DNA of 64,000 nucleotides from Sphingobium baderi (GTDB lineage: Bacteria > Pseudomonadota > Alphaproteobacteria > Sphingomonadales > Sphingomonadaceae). A program made the position numbers and the translations under genes. The stretch is taken from assembly GCF_001456115.1 (NCBI RefSeq), contig NZ_CP013264.1, forward strand, positions 434,001 to 498,000, written 5' to 3'. The notes beneath the pieces are model-generated. The model saw only the letters and a list, made by a program, of their open reading frames with translations. It did not search any database and was not told the origin of the DNA. Within the stretch, counting starts at the first letter, position 1; each line of letters opens with the position of its first letter. Below, piece after piece: positions 51,325-60,464 of this stretch.

Positions 51325-51672
51325 TTCCTTCTCAATTGTTCTTTTGCATTTTGCAGAACGAAGAATGGTGCGGAGCGTTTGCCAGCCATATGCGGACAAC
51401 ATTGAGGCGCATCATCATTCATGCAATTTCAGGCTATCGTGCATGATATACCACATCAAGCCTAAAGCTGCATTGCAGCGATGACTGTGATGAAGCGGTC
51501 CTGACAGGATTGCCCCTGATCGATCTGAATGAAAAATAATCCTGATATATGAATATACTACGCCTAGCTTTGGCATCAACCGATCATGCTATGCATAATC
51601 ATAGATGACATATATGATATTGAAAACGATGCGAGAGTCGATCCACTATCTGTTGATCAAGGGAGAGAAGCG
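51325..51672. other. Divergent promoter region between SDR and Rieske genes
   Basis: These 348 bases contain GTGCATGAT (51439-51447) toward the SDR side and ATGCATAAT (51591-51599) toward the Rieske side, within AT-rich DNA. No gene is seen; frames reaching upstream of 51673 lack ribosome sites and family similarity. Confidence 0.6.
51591..51599 (+). promoter_or_regulatory. Candidate island operator (ATGCATAAT), with a variant at 51439-51447
   Basis: An exact consensus copy 74 bases before the Rieske oxygenase start, extended to a partly symmetric CTATGCATAATCATAG. The variant copy GTGCATGAT lies 115 bases before the divergent SDR. Confidence 0.55.
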
Positions 51673-52875
51673 ATGAACGGCACTCATGCAAGCCAGGACA
51701 CCCCCGCGACTTCCAATGGAACACGATCTGGGTCGATGGACCAGATTGCCGCGATGCGGCCTGTGCCCGCCGGTCGATATACTGATCCACGCTTCCATGA
51801 TCTGGAAATGGAACATCTGTGGCGAAGGACGTGGCTGCATGCCGGCCATGTCAGCGAGTTGCCTGATAACGGCTCCTACAAGCTTTTTGAAAAGGTCGGC
51901 CTGTCGATCATCATCAGTCGTGGCGGGGATGGCGAGGTGCGTGCGTTCCATAATATCTGCCGGCACCGCGGGTCGGCATTGTTGCTGGAGCCCAAAGGAA
52001 ACGCTCGCCGGTTCGTCTGTCCCTATCACGCCTGGGGCTATGATTTTGAAGGCAGGCTGAAGTCCGTGCCCGAGCAGCAGGACTTCCCCTGCCTTGACAA
52101 GGCGGAGCATGGGCTGATCCCTGTACGGTGTGAGGTCTGGCGCGGCATGATCTACCTGAATCCGGACCAGCGCGCCGAACCTCTGGCGGATTTTCTAGCG
52201 CCGATGGCAGCGCAGATGGAAGATTTCCCGCTTGAGGAAATGGAGGTCAAGCAGTGGATCACTGTCGAGATGCCATGCAACTGGAAGGTCGCCTACGACA
52301 ATTTCCTGGAAATTTATCACGTCAACACGGTGCACGCCGTATCGCTGGCACCCTATCTTGATTCCAAAAGCTTCGATGTGACCCTGCTACGCAATGGCCA
52401 TGCCCGTTTCCTTACCCGCAAGAAGCAGGGTGAAACCGTTTTCCAGACCGACAGGACCGCCGACGGAGAAACCGCTCAGCAATTCAGGGAAGCAACCATG
52501 GGCCTGCCCTTCTTCCCAAATGGCTTCACGGCGCTGGATCCCGTCGGATTTGCCTGGCAGACTTTCTGGCCGGTGAGTCCGAACACGAGCGTTATGGAGG
52601 CGCCACTGTTCGGCTGGAAGAGCAACGGGAAGGCCGACGCAGACTTCTGGCAGGACATGCGCCGCAATACCGAAGCGATCCTAGCGGAGGATCTGCGACT
52701 CTTCGCCAGCCTGCAGCGCGCGGCGGCAAGCGGCCTGATGCCGGGAGTATTAATGGGACGTCAGGAGCGTGCGTTATATTGGTATCATCAGGAAATTGAC
52801 CGCAGGATAGGCGCAGAACATATTCCTGAAGAGCTGAGGATAATTCCAGCACTGACCTCTACGTCCGAGGCCTGA
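51673..52875 (+). CDS. Rieske non-heme iron oxygenase, alpha subunit
   Basis: A 400-residue ring-hydroxylating oxygenase alpha subunit: Rieske motif 'CRHRGSALL' ... 'CPYHAWGYD' and mononuclear-iron site 'AYDNFLEIYHVNTVH' (Asn/Asp and two His). It differs considerably from the Rieske protein at 44284 outside the motifs, so the two probably act at different steps. AAGGGAGAGAAGC precedes the ATG at 51673. It is followed by CMD and P450 genes on the same strand. Confidence 0.93.
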   Translation: MNGTHASQDTPATSNGTRSGSMDQIAAMRPVPAGRYTDPRFHDLEMEHLWRRTWLHAGHVSELPDNGSYKLFEKVGLSIIISRGGDGEVRAFHNICRHRGSALLLEPKGNARRFVCPYHAWGYDFEGRLKSVPEQQDFPCLDKAEHGLIPVRCEVWRGMIYLNPDQRAEPLADFLAPMAAQMEDFPLEEMEVKQWITVEMPCNWKVAYDNFLEIYHVNTVHAVSLAPYLDSKSFDVTLLRNGHARFLTRKKQGETVFQTDRTADGETAQQFREATMGLPFFPNGFTALDPVGFAWQTFWPVSPNTSVMEAPLFGWKSNGKADADFWQDMRRNTEAILAEDLRLFASLQRAAASGLMPGVLMGRQERALYWYHQEIDRRIGAEHIPEELRIIPALTSTSEA

Positions 52876-52963
52876 GCGTTCCCCTCCCATGGTATGACAA
52901 GCCCCGCCAGCGCCAATCATTACGGCAATGGCTGGCGTCGGCATTGATCGAGAAGGATGAGCG

Positions 52964-53335
52964 ATGACTGAAGATGAAATGATTGCGCGTGGGAAGGAGA
53001 TTTTCGAAAAATGCTATGGCGACGTTATTGCACCGCCTCCCGTTATCGAGAGCAAGGCTCTGTCCGGCTTGGCCATGAAGATGTTCAACGACATCTGGGG
53101 CAATGAAACACTCAGCTTTCGTGACAAACGGTTGATCGTCCTGGGCATCATCGCCGGATTGGGCGCGGATTCCTCTCTTTTTGAAATCCACTCCAAATCA
53201 GCGTTGCGTAACGGGGAGTTGAACGCGGATGAACTGCAAGCCGTCCTGCTGACGGCTTTGCCTTATGTCGGCTTTCCTCGTATTTCGCCTTTGGTACGCA
53301 TCATCGACAACGCTATTGCCGAGCATGGCAGCTAG
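52964..53335 (+). CDS. Carboxymuconolactone decarboxylase (CMD)-family protein
   Basis: A 123-residue CMD-fold protein ('FNDIWGNETLSFRDKRLIVL', 'LFEIHSKSALRNGEL', 'ELQAVLLTALPYVGFPRISP'). The AhpD-type CxxC pair is absent, so it is more like the decarboxylase/lactone-processing branch than a peroxidase. GAGAAGGATGAGCG precedes the ATG. It lies 88 bases after the Rieske gene and is likely co-transcribed. Confidence 0.85.
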   Translation: MTEDEMIARGKEIFEKCYGDVIAPPPVIESKALSGLAMKMFNDIWGNETLSFRDKRLIVLGIIAGLGADSSLFEIHSKSALRNGELNADELQAVLLTALPYVGFPRISPLVRIIDNAIAEHGS

Positions 53336-53357
53336 TCGCTCTACCATTTATTCATTA

Positions 53358-53383
53358 TATAAGAATAATCACTTATTCTTATA
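53358..53383. promoter_or_regulatory. Perfect 26-bp AT-rich dyad upstream of the P450
   Basis: TATAAGAATAA (53358-53368) and TTATTCTTATA (53373-53383) form perfect 11-bp arms around TCAC. The dyad lies 100 bases before the P450 start, in the CMD-P450 gap. It is too AT-rich for a strong terminator and looks like a repressor operator (TetR type) or a palindrome over a promoter. Confidence 0.6.
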
Positions 53384-53482
53384 AGTATATTGAATATCCA
53401 CGGCTTGAGATTAATGTCCGACGACAAATGCCCGCCGCCCCGCAGCAGCGGGGAGACAAGCAGCGTCAGGACGGAGGATCAA

Positions 53483-54694
53483 ATGGCTACCACTGCTCAG
53501 GCAATACCCGCGCATATTCCGTCAGAGAGAGTGCGTGAATGCCGTCTCTTCGACCGTGAAATCACATACGATAATCCCTATGATGCGGTCATTCCGCAGA
53601 TCCACGCAGGCCCCGACATATTCTATGCGCGCAACGTGCTGCAAGGGCCCGTGCCCGGCTGGGTCATTCGTCGCGCTGCCGATATTCGCGCGATCTACAA
53701 CGACACGGAAAATTTCTACAAGCAGGGGAATACTCAACTCGCGAGCTTGATCGGTGAAGATTGGGACATCATCCCGACCGAACTGGATCCTCCCCGCCAC
53801 TCGGGATTCCGCACGGCTCTCAATCCGGGCTTTTCGCCTGCGAAAATGGCCGCTCTGGATGGACGCGTTCGTGAACGCGCCCGCCATTACGTCGACAGGT
53901 TCAAGGACAAGGGCCGTTGCGAATTCGTGAAGGATTTCGCTATTCCCTTTCCGGTCACGATCTTTCTGGATTTGCTGGACTTTCCGCTGGCCGAAATCGA
54001 CCAGTTCCTGGAATGGGAAAATATATTGTTGCGTAGCAACGACAATGGCAGCCGTGCGATCACCGTGCGGGCGGTCAAAACCTATTTGCTGAAAGCGATC
54101 GCCGATCGAAAGAAGAATCCGGGTGACGATCTGATCAGCAAGACGCTCCAACTGGAAGTGGATGGACGGCGTTGGACCGATGAGGAAGTGTTCGGCCATT
54201 GCATGAATCTCTATCTGGGCGGCCTGGATACCGTGACCGCCAATCTGGGTCTGCATTTTCATCATCTCGCCACCCATGCCGAAGATCAGGAGATGCTGCG
54301 CGCCCAGCCCTCGAAGGTAGTCGTCGCCATCGAGGAACTGCTTCGCGCCTATCCAGCCGTCACCACCCTGCGGATATGCCGCAATCCCTATACTCTGGAT
54401 GGGGTGACGATCATGCCCGGCGATTATGTCGCCATGTCAACCCCGCTGGCTGGCCGCGACCCCGATCTATATGATCAGCCCAACGAAGTGAGGCTGGACC
54501 GCAAGCCTTCCCATTTGACCTTGGGCTTCGGCATTCATCGTTGCCTCGGCCAGCATCTCGCGCGCAGAGAGCTTCAGATCGCCATGCAGGAATTCCTGGC
54601 CGCGATCCCGTCCTTTTCCATAGAGCCCGGCTTCAGGGTTCCCTTTTTCCTGGGCAATGTCATTCATGTGGAGCAACTGCGGCTCGTCTGGTGA
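53483..54694 (+). CDS. Bacterial cytochrome P450
   Basis: A 403-residue soluble P450. The I-helix is 'YLGGLDTVTANLG' (near 246, with the oxygen-activating acid-Thr pair), the K-helix ExxR is in 'EELLRAYP', and the heme loop is 'LGFGIHRCLGQHLARREL' with Cys354 as thiolate ligand. It should hydroxylate a hydrophobic substrate, using ferredoxin and reductase encoded elsewhere. The ATG at 53483 behind GGAGG is preferred to 53390, which would overlap the dyad region. Confidence 0.94.
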   Translation: MATTAQAIPAHIPSERVRECRLFDREITYDNPYDAVIPQIHAGPDIFYARNVLQGPVPGWVIRRAADIRAIYNDTENFYKQGNTQLASLIGEDWDIIPTELDPPRHSGFRTALNPGFSPAKMAALDGRVRERARHYVDRFKDKGRCEFVKDFAIPFPVTIFLDLLDFPLAEIDQFLEWENILLRSNDNGSRAITVRAVKTYLLKAIADRKKNPGDDLISKTLQLEVDGRRWTDEEVFGHCMNLYLGGLDTVTANLGLHFHHLATHAEDQEMLRAQPSKVVVAIEELLRAYPAVTTLRICRNPYTLDGVTIMPGDYVAMSTPLAGRDPDLYDQPNEVRLDRKPSHLTLGFGIHRCLGQHLARRELQIAMQEFLAAIPSFSIEPGFRVPFFLGNVIHVEQLRLVW

Positions 54695-54739
54695 CACTAT
54701 TTGGCCATGGGCGGTGTGTGCCGCGTCGTTGCAGTCGGA

Positions 54740-55393
54740 TCAGGCATCCACCGTGACCGGCATCTTGCGCATGGCCTTGAGGATGAAAAGTAGACCAAGC
54801 TCTTCCATATAATGTCCGGCCTGATCCTGCGTCATGTCCTTTGACATCATCTTTGCGATGAAACGCCCGAAGGAAATCGAACCGTTGGTCATGACATTGA
54901 TCAGGATCAAGAGATCGTCGGTTTCGATATCGTCCGAAAAGTCGCCGGCTTCGCGCCCCCGTTCGATGATCTTTTCCAAGCATGCCACAATCTTGCCAAC
55001 CAGTTGCGGCCACTGTTTGTAATAGATTGGGTGTTCGTCATTTTCCTGTTGCTGGGCAAGGTCCAGAATGACATGCCCGCCGTTGCGCTTCTGTATATCG
55101 AAGAGGCGGCTGACGAACAGAGACAGCGCGTCAATGGGCGGCAGGCTATCATAATCCTGCCTGATCAAATGGGCTTCATGACGTCGCGAAATATCGTCCA
55201 GCACCGCCTGATAAAGGCCATGCTTACTCTCAAAATAGCGGTAGACGAGCTGCTTGCTGCAGCCGGAAAGCCGGGCAATTTCATCCACCCGACCTGCAAG
55301 CAAGCCATGAGCCGAAAACTCCTGCTCCGCCGCGTCCAGGATGCGGGCGATCGTCACGGCGCTGTCGCGTTTCATTCCGTCCGTTTCATACAT
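54740..55393 (-). CDS. TetR-family regulator
   Basis: A 217-residue TetR-type repressor with helix-turn-helix 'GRVDEIARLSGCSKQLVYRY' followed by 'FESKHGLYQAVL', and a TetR C-terminal ligand domain. Convergent with the P450 and divergent from the sulfotransferase; palindromic repeats (GTTGAC/GTCAAC) lie 13-50 bases upstream of its start and may be its operator. An alternative ATG exists at 55375. Confidence 0.9.
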   Translation of the reverse strand: MYETDGMKRDSAVTIARILDAAEQEFSAHGLLAGRVDEIARLSGCSKQLVYRYFESKHGLYQAVLDDISRRHEAHLIRQDYDSLPPIDALSLFVSRLFDIQKRNGGHVILDLAQQQENDEHPIYYKQWPQLVGKIVACLEKIIERGREAGDFSDDIETDDLLILINVMTNGSISFGRFIAKMMSKDMTQDQAGHYMEELGLLFILKAMRKMPVTVDA

Positions 55394-55405
55394 TCCAGCC
55401 TGCAG

Positions 55406-55443
55406 GTTGACTCGAGGTCAACAAATGCCGTTGGAGTTGACTC
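55406..55443. promoter_or_regulatory. Candidate TetR operator between tetR and sulfotransferase genes
   Basis: GTTGAC (55406-55411) and GTCAAC (55417-55422) form 6-bp inverted arms with a 5-base spacer, and GTTGACTC recurs at 55436-55443 within the palindrome-like GGAGTTGACTCC. The position in the divergent gap fits autoregulation plus control of the sulfotransferase unit. Confidence 0.5.
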
Positions 55444-55448
55444 CTATA

Positions 55449-55457
55449 ATTATGCAT
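55449..55457 (-). promoter_or_regulatory. Candidate island operator (ATTATGCAT)
   Basis: A copy of the shared motif in reverse orientation, overlapping the palindrome ATAATTAT, 36 bases before the sulfotransferase start. Next to the candidate TetR sites, so this promoter may have two inputs. Confidence 0.5.
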
Positions 55458-55493
55458 AACGTCCCCCATAATTAGAAACAAGCGGGATGAGGA

Positions 55494-56774
55494 ATGCACG
55501 GGGAAACCTATGACCGGCGTGAGGCCTGGAAGCCGGCGCCGCGCCCTGAATGGATGGCGAAGCTGAACGCTCTTGGCGAAGGCCTGGATGTCAGGGCGAT
55601 CATTCCGCTAAAGCCAGAATCCCTGATCGCCCAAGCGATTGAATCCACTGGTCTTGAAGATTTCGGCGAAGGCGATTGGCGGCAGCATCTTGAGGTTCTG
55701 GCGCATGCCCTGGATGACGAGGCCGATCTCCATTTCGCCGGCAGATTGCTGACTCGATGCGAGTTGCTGATGTATCTTCAGGCCCGGTTGCGGATGGTCG
55801 CGGCCGCCAAGACGTCGCCCGAGATCGTGCAGAGGCCGATCGACCGCCCGCTGTTCATCACCGGCTATGCGCGTTCGGGTACGACGATACTGTTCGAGGT
55901 GCTGGCGCAGGATCCGCAGTTTCAGGTCGTCACCAAATCGGAGGCGCTGTTTCCCTGTGCACCGTCAGAGGTGGGAAGCACTGACGTAGAGGACCGAAAC
56001 GCGCGCGCTGCCTCTTACAACGACCTGCTTGAAGAAATGACCCCCGAATTCAAGTCAGCCCACAAGTCTGGCGCGGAACTCCCGGTGGAGAGTCTGGAAA
56101 CTGAATATCCGGCCTTCCTGTCCGACGTCTTCACGATCGCTTTTCAGATTCCGTCATATGCTCGTTATCTGGAGACGCAGGATCTGACCCAGACACTGGA
56201 GTGGCAGAAGCTCACGCTGCAAGTTCTCCAATCGCAGCATCAGGGGCGCCACTGGCTGATGAAAAGCCCATCGCACCTCCCTCACCTTCGCAAGATACTG
56301 CAGGTCTTTCCCGACATGCGCGTGATCTTTACGCATCGGGACCCCCTGGTGACGGCAGACTCCGTCGTGAGCGTCATGGGCACATTATACTGGCTGAGAA
56401 CCGACAATCCCTGGGGCAATGGCGGACGCGAAAGTTGGTCGCTATCTTCGGCGGTGGATCGCGCTGCGGCTTGGGACGAAGTGATCGCCCTGATCGAAAG
56501 CGGCGATCTGCCGCGCGGCCGCTTCGCCAATTTTCACTATGCGGAATTCATGACCGATCCCATGGCGTCGATCAGAAAGATCTACGATGATCTCGATATG
56601 CAGCTTTTGCCAGAAGTCGAGCAGAATATGCTCCAATTTTTGGAACAAAAGACGAAAGGTAAGTTCGGTAAACATGAATATGAGCTAACACCTCATCACG
56701 TCGTCCAAGATGAAAGAAATGTTTACGCAAGATATGAGGCATTTTTCGGCGTAATGCCTGAAATTTCTGAGTAA
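55494..56774 (+). CDS. Sulfotransferase-family protein
   Basis: A 426-residue PAPS-dependent sulfotransferase-like protein: 5'-phosphosulfate loop 'LFITGYARSGTTILFEVLAQ' near residue 122 and 3'-phosphate region 'RVIFTHRDPLVTADSVVSVM'. Long helical N-terminal part. It is unlike the TPR-linked enzyme at 4928. First of a plus-strand unit with DUF1214, TonB receptor and SDR genes. A role in sulfating or binding a hydroxylated intermediate is inferred. Confidence 0.88.
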   Translation: MHGETYDRREAWKPAPRPEWMAKLNALGEGLDVRAIIPLKPESLIAQAIESTGLEDFGEGDWRQHLEVLAHALDDEADLHFAGRLLTRCELLMYLQARLRMVAAAKTSPEIVQRPIDRPLFITGYARSGTTILFEVLAQDPQFQVVTKSEALFPCAPSEVGSTDVEDRNARAASYNDLLEEMTPEFKSAHKSGAELPVESLETEYPAFLSDVFTIAFQIPSYARYLETQDLTQTLEWQKLTLQVLQSQHQGRHWLMKSPSHLPHLRKILQVFPDMRVIFTHRDPLVTADSVVSVMGTLYWLRTDNPWGNGGRESWSLSSAVDRAAAWDEVIALIESGDLPRGRFANFHYAEFMTDPMASIRKIYDDLDMQLLPEVEQNMLQFLEQKTKGKFGKHEYELTPHHVVQDERNVYARYEAFFGVMPEISE

Positions 56775-56833
56775 TCATCAACATATTTTTGATTGGCCAT
56801 GTGTTTCGGCCGATCCAAGCCTGGGGCGAAGCC

Positions 56834-57946
56834 ATGACGGAACTTGCAATCGGCGATGCAATCAAGCGGTGGGATGCCTTCTGCACCGGGCTTATGCACG
56901 CTGGGCGGGACATATTGATGACCGCGGAACAGGCCGACGCCGTCTCGCAGGCAGAGGGGCTGCGTTATCTAACGCGGTTACTGCGGAGCGGGATCGAGAA
57001 GTTCGTCGAATATTCCGATCCGCAAGACCCCTTTCTCGCCAATGTATATAACGAACATCTCAAATGGGGCCTGGACAATCCCGACAGTCTCTACGCGCTC
57101 GCATATGTGGACGGGACGCGAGAATATGAGATTGTCGGCAATGTCGGCAGCGTAAACTATTTCAACTTCACCACGGCGAAGATGTCGTTGAACGCCAAGT
57201 ATGAAATCACCGGCGTGCTGGACGGTCCCGATGTTCAGACCGACGCCGACGGAAATTTCAGAGTCGTTCTCAGCAGCAAAAATCTAGAAGCGAACGGCGT
57301 CCATATGGACCCCGAAACCAACAGCGTGATGGTGCGGCAAACCTTCGCCGACCGTTCCAGCGAAAGGGAGATGTCCTTCAAAATCGCGCCGATCGGCAAA
57401 ATCATGCAGGCTCCTCCGCTGCTGACCGAAGCTTTGGCCCGGTCGGAGCAGGCGCAGTCCTTCTTCGAGAACACCGGGCGTACTTTTCTCAACCTGGCGG
57501 CCGCGATGCGGAGGAAGCCCAACACGCTTCCCCGCGTCGATCAGGATTTCATGCTGTCGTTGGGCGGAGATCCCAACTACGCCTATTTCTGGGGGTCATT
57601 CGACCTTGCGGAAGGTGAGGCGCTGGCCATCCAGTGGCCCGAGGTACCGGTGCATGAAGCATGGAACCTGTGTCTCTACAATTTCTGGCTCGAGTCCCTC
57701 GACTATACGAAGGGCCGTATCCTCCTCAACAATAATCAGGCCATCGCGAATGCAGACGGCAGCATGACGCTTGTTGTGTCCGACCAACGACCCGCTGCGG
57801 GCAACTGGCTCGAAACGCTGGGGCATGTCCAAGGCCACATGATGTCGCGCTGGATTCATCCCGCCAAACTAGTCCTGCCCCAAACCAAGGTCATACGCCT
57901 TGCGGACGCCGATTGGGATGCGCTGACGCGGCGGTGGCCGGAATGA
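56834..57946 (+). CDS. DUF1214-domain protein
   Basis: A 370-residue protein whose C-terminal half shows DUF1214 features ('EGEALAIQWPEVPVHEAWNL', 'WIHPAKLVLPQTKVIRLAD') and whose middle has beta-rich 'GTREYEIVGNVGSVNYFNFT'. The biochemical role of the family is not established. The ATG at 56834 (GGGGCGAAG upstream) is chosen over 56789. It lies 59 bases after the sulfotransferase gene. Confidence 0.82.
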   Translation: MTELAIGDAIKRWDAFCTGLMHAGRDILMTAEQADAVSQAEGLRYLTRLLRSGIEKFVEYSDPQDPFLANVYNEHLKWGLDNPDSLYALAYVDGTREYEIVGNVGSVNYFNFTTAKMSLNAKYEITGVLDGPDVQTDADGNFRVVLSSKNLEANGVHMDPETNSVMVRQTFADRSSEREMSFKIAPIGKIMQAPPLLTEALARSEQAQSFFENTGRTFLNLAAAMRRKPNTLPRVDQDFMLSLGGDPNYAYFWGSFDLAEGEALAIQWPEVPVHEAWNLCLYNFWLESLDYTKGRILLNNNQAIANADGSMTLVVSDQRPAAGNWLETLGHVQGHMMSRWIHPAKLVLPQTKVIRLADADWDALTRRWPE

Positions 57947-58008
57947 CGTAATTATTACAATGCTTTGAACAAACACGGGCAAAGACCGCGGGATAATGGG
58001 AGAGAGGG

Positions 58009-60381
58009 ATGAAAACGATGAACCTGCTTTGCGGGGCGGCGGCGGCCGCGTTGGTTGTCACGCCGGCGTGGGCGCAGAACACCGCGCCAGCGACCCGGAC
58101 TGGCGACGCGACGTCGGCTTCCACCTCCACCGGTGTCGAAGATATCATTGTAACGGCCCGGCGAACCGATGAAAGCCTGCAGACGACGCCAGTCGCGGTT
58201 ACCGCCCTGGGCGGGGAATCGCTCGCCCGCCAGCAGGTCATGGGGGTAAGCGATCTTCAGGGCCGCGCACCGAACCTGTCCATCGGCGTGGGCGGAACCA
58301 GCGCGCCAACGCAAGCCCAACTCGCCATTCGCGGAGAAGCGCAGAATTCCCCCGGCACGAATTCAGACCCCGCCGTGGGTGTCTATGTCGACGGCGTTTA
58401 CATCGCGCGTCCGATTGCTGCGAACGTCGATGTGCTCGACGTCAATCGCGTGGAAATCCTGCGTGGTCCACAGGGCACGCTCTTTGGCCGCAACACGATT
58501 GGCGGCGCTCTCAGCGTTACAACCAACAAACCATCGGACAAGTTCGAAGGATTACTGCGGCTCGGCGTCGGCAATTACAGCCAGCGGCTGGTCGAGGGCG
58601 TGTTGAACGTGCCGTTGAGCAACGAACTCGCTGTTCGGGGCGTATTCCGTTTCCAGAAGCATGATGGCTATGGCAGCTATCCACGCCTTGACGACCGGCC
58701 TGCGGGCGATGTGAAAGGCGACTATTATGGCCGCGCGGCCATACGCTGGTCCCCGGACGCGGTTCCGCTGACGCTGATCATCTCCGGCGATTATTCCCAT
58801 TATCGCGACAGCGGCCAGCAACAGACATTGCTTGGCTTCAACTCCGGATTTGAGCTGGCGCCCGGCTTCACCATAGGCGACGCATTGGGCATGGTCGGCA
58901 TCAACCCGGCCGACTATGTGACGACGAAGGAAAATTTCCGGCAATATTTCGGCTATGCGAACACCGGAAAACCGGAATTCGACGAGCCATACGATATCGG
59001 CAGCGCGAAGGGGTTATCGGCCAATCTCGATGTAGACTTCGGCGACATCCATATGAAGTCGATCACCGCTTATCGTCAGAGCTTGATCCGCGACGCCCAG
59101 GATATCAGCGGCATTCCAGCCAATCTGGTCGCGTTCGACGGTCGCTTCGCGCAGAAGCAGTTCAGCCAGGAAACCAATTTCTCCACGACATTAGGCAAGC
59201 TCGACCTGATCGGTGGCTTATATTATTTCATCGAACGCGGCAGAGAGATCAACCATTCCCAATCGTTCGGCTTCCTCAATCCCGCAGGACCGGCAGCGCA
59301 AGTCGTGACGACGGGAACCGACGGCAACGTACGCAACAGCTCGACCGCGCTTTATGCTCAGGCGAACTATCACCTGACCGATAAACTGCGGGTCACCGCC
59401 GGCTTCCGCTATACCTGGGATGGACGAAAAGTGGTCATCCACAGCCTGGCGGATCGGGACGACCCGGAGAGTTGCACAGTCATCCGTGATGTGCCCGGCG
59501 GCCCCTGCAATCAAACGCGCAATCGCAGTTTCCACTATCCGGCCTGGACTTTCGGGCTTGATTATCAGGCGTCCGAAAATCTGTTCATCTACGCCAAGAC
59601 GAGCGGTGCCTCGATGGCTGGTGGCTGGAACATCCGCGACACAATCTCTCCCGCATTCGATCCCGAAAATGTGCGCGACGTCGAAGCCGGTTTTAAAATG
59701 GACCTGTTCGATCGCAAGCTGCGTACCAACACCGCGATCTTCTATTCATGGCAGCAAAAGGTCCAGCGCATCGTCAACGCTTTCGACCCGGTTTTCAACA
59801 GTATCACCCAATATGTGCAGAATGCAGGCAGCGCGCGCACCTACGGCCTGGAAGTCGAGGCGACGCTCGTCCCCTGGAAAGGCATGGAGCTGAGTGGAAC
59901 CGGCGCCTATCTCCACGCAAATTATACGTCCTTCTTTGGCACTCAGCTGGTCAACGGCGTGCCGGTCATCGTCGACCGCACGGATGAGACAGTGCCCCAG
60001 TCACCCAAATATACATTCAGCGCGAGCGCCACGCAGACCCTGGATATTCCGATCGGCACGGTTACGCTGCACGCTGACTACGCCTATGTCGCCTCAAGAG
60101 CTTTCTATCAGGACACGGCATCCCCCTTGCAGCCCGCGGATGTCCAGCTCGTCTACCAACAGGCGAACAAATTCGGCACTGTCCCCGCCTATGGCCTGAT
60201 AAACGGCAAGGTCGCGCTGCGGCTGAACCGGCCCGACGTCGAAATCGCGCTCTGGGGACGCAATCTGGGCAGCAAACGCTATCTGAACGTCGTCTCCACC
60301 TTCTATACCTCGTTCGGTCCGGCCATGGGTTTCCCCGGCGCGCCGCGGACATACGGCGCAACGGCGACATTCCACTGGTGA
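58009..60381 (+). CDS. TonB-dependent outer-membrane receptor
   Basis: A 790-residue receptor: signal peptide (cleavage near 'AWAQN'), plug start 'DIIVTARRTDESLQTTPVAV', 'VEILRGPQGTLFGRNTIGGA', and a barrel ending in 'ATATFHW' with C-terminal Trp. GGGAGAGAGGG precedes the ATG. Strongly similar to the receptor at 47200 through plug and barrel, which points to duplication and uptake of related substrates. The next SDR gene starts 83 bases after its stop. Confidence 0.93.
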   Translation: MKTMNLLCGAAAAALVVTPAWAQNTAPATRTGDATSASTSTGVEDIIVTARRTDESLQTTPVAVTALGGESLARQQVMGVSDLQGRAPNLSIGVGGTSAPTQAQLAIRGEAQNSPGTNSDPAVGVYVDGVYIARPIAANVDVLDVNRVEILRGPQGTLFGRNTIGGALSVTTNKPSDKFEGLLRLGVGNYSQRLVEGVLNVPLSNELAVRGVFRFQKHDGYGSYPRLDDRPAGDVKGDYYGRAAIRWSPDAVPLTLIISGDYSHYRDSGQQQTLLGFNSGFELAPGFTIGDALGMVGINPADYVTTKENFRQYFGYANTGKPEFDEPYDIGSAKGLSANLDVDFGDIHMKSITAYRQSLIRDAQDISGIPANLVAFDGRFAQKQFSQETNFSTTLGKLDLIGGLYYFIERGREINHSQSFGFLNPAGPAAQVVTTGTDGNVRNSSTALYAQANYHLTDKLRVTAGFRYTWDGRKVVIHSLADRDDPESCTVIRDVPGGPCNQTRNRSFHYPAWTFGLDYQASENLFIYAKTSGASMAGGWNIRDTISPAFDPENVRDVEAGFKMDLFDRKLRTNTAIFYSWQQKVQRIVNAFDPVFNSITQYVQNAGSARTYGLEVEATLVPWKGMELSGTGAYLHANYTSFFGTQLVNGVPVIVDRTDETVPQSPKYTFSASATQTLDIPIGTVTLHADYAYVASRAFYQDTASPLQPADVQLVYQQANKFGTVPAYGLINGKVALRLNRPDVEIALWGRNLGSKRYLNVVSTFYTSFGPAMGFPGAPRTYGATATFHW

Positions 60382-60464
60382 TGGGGCACGGCAGGCATCT
60401 GACGGGTGGTGCTTTTTTGGCACTCCGCCCATATTCCTTTCCTGCACCATGCGAAGGATCATCT

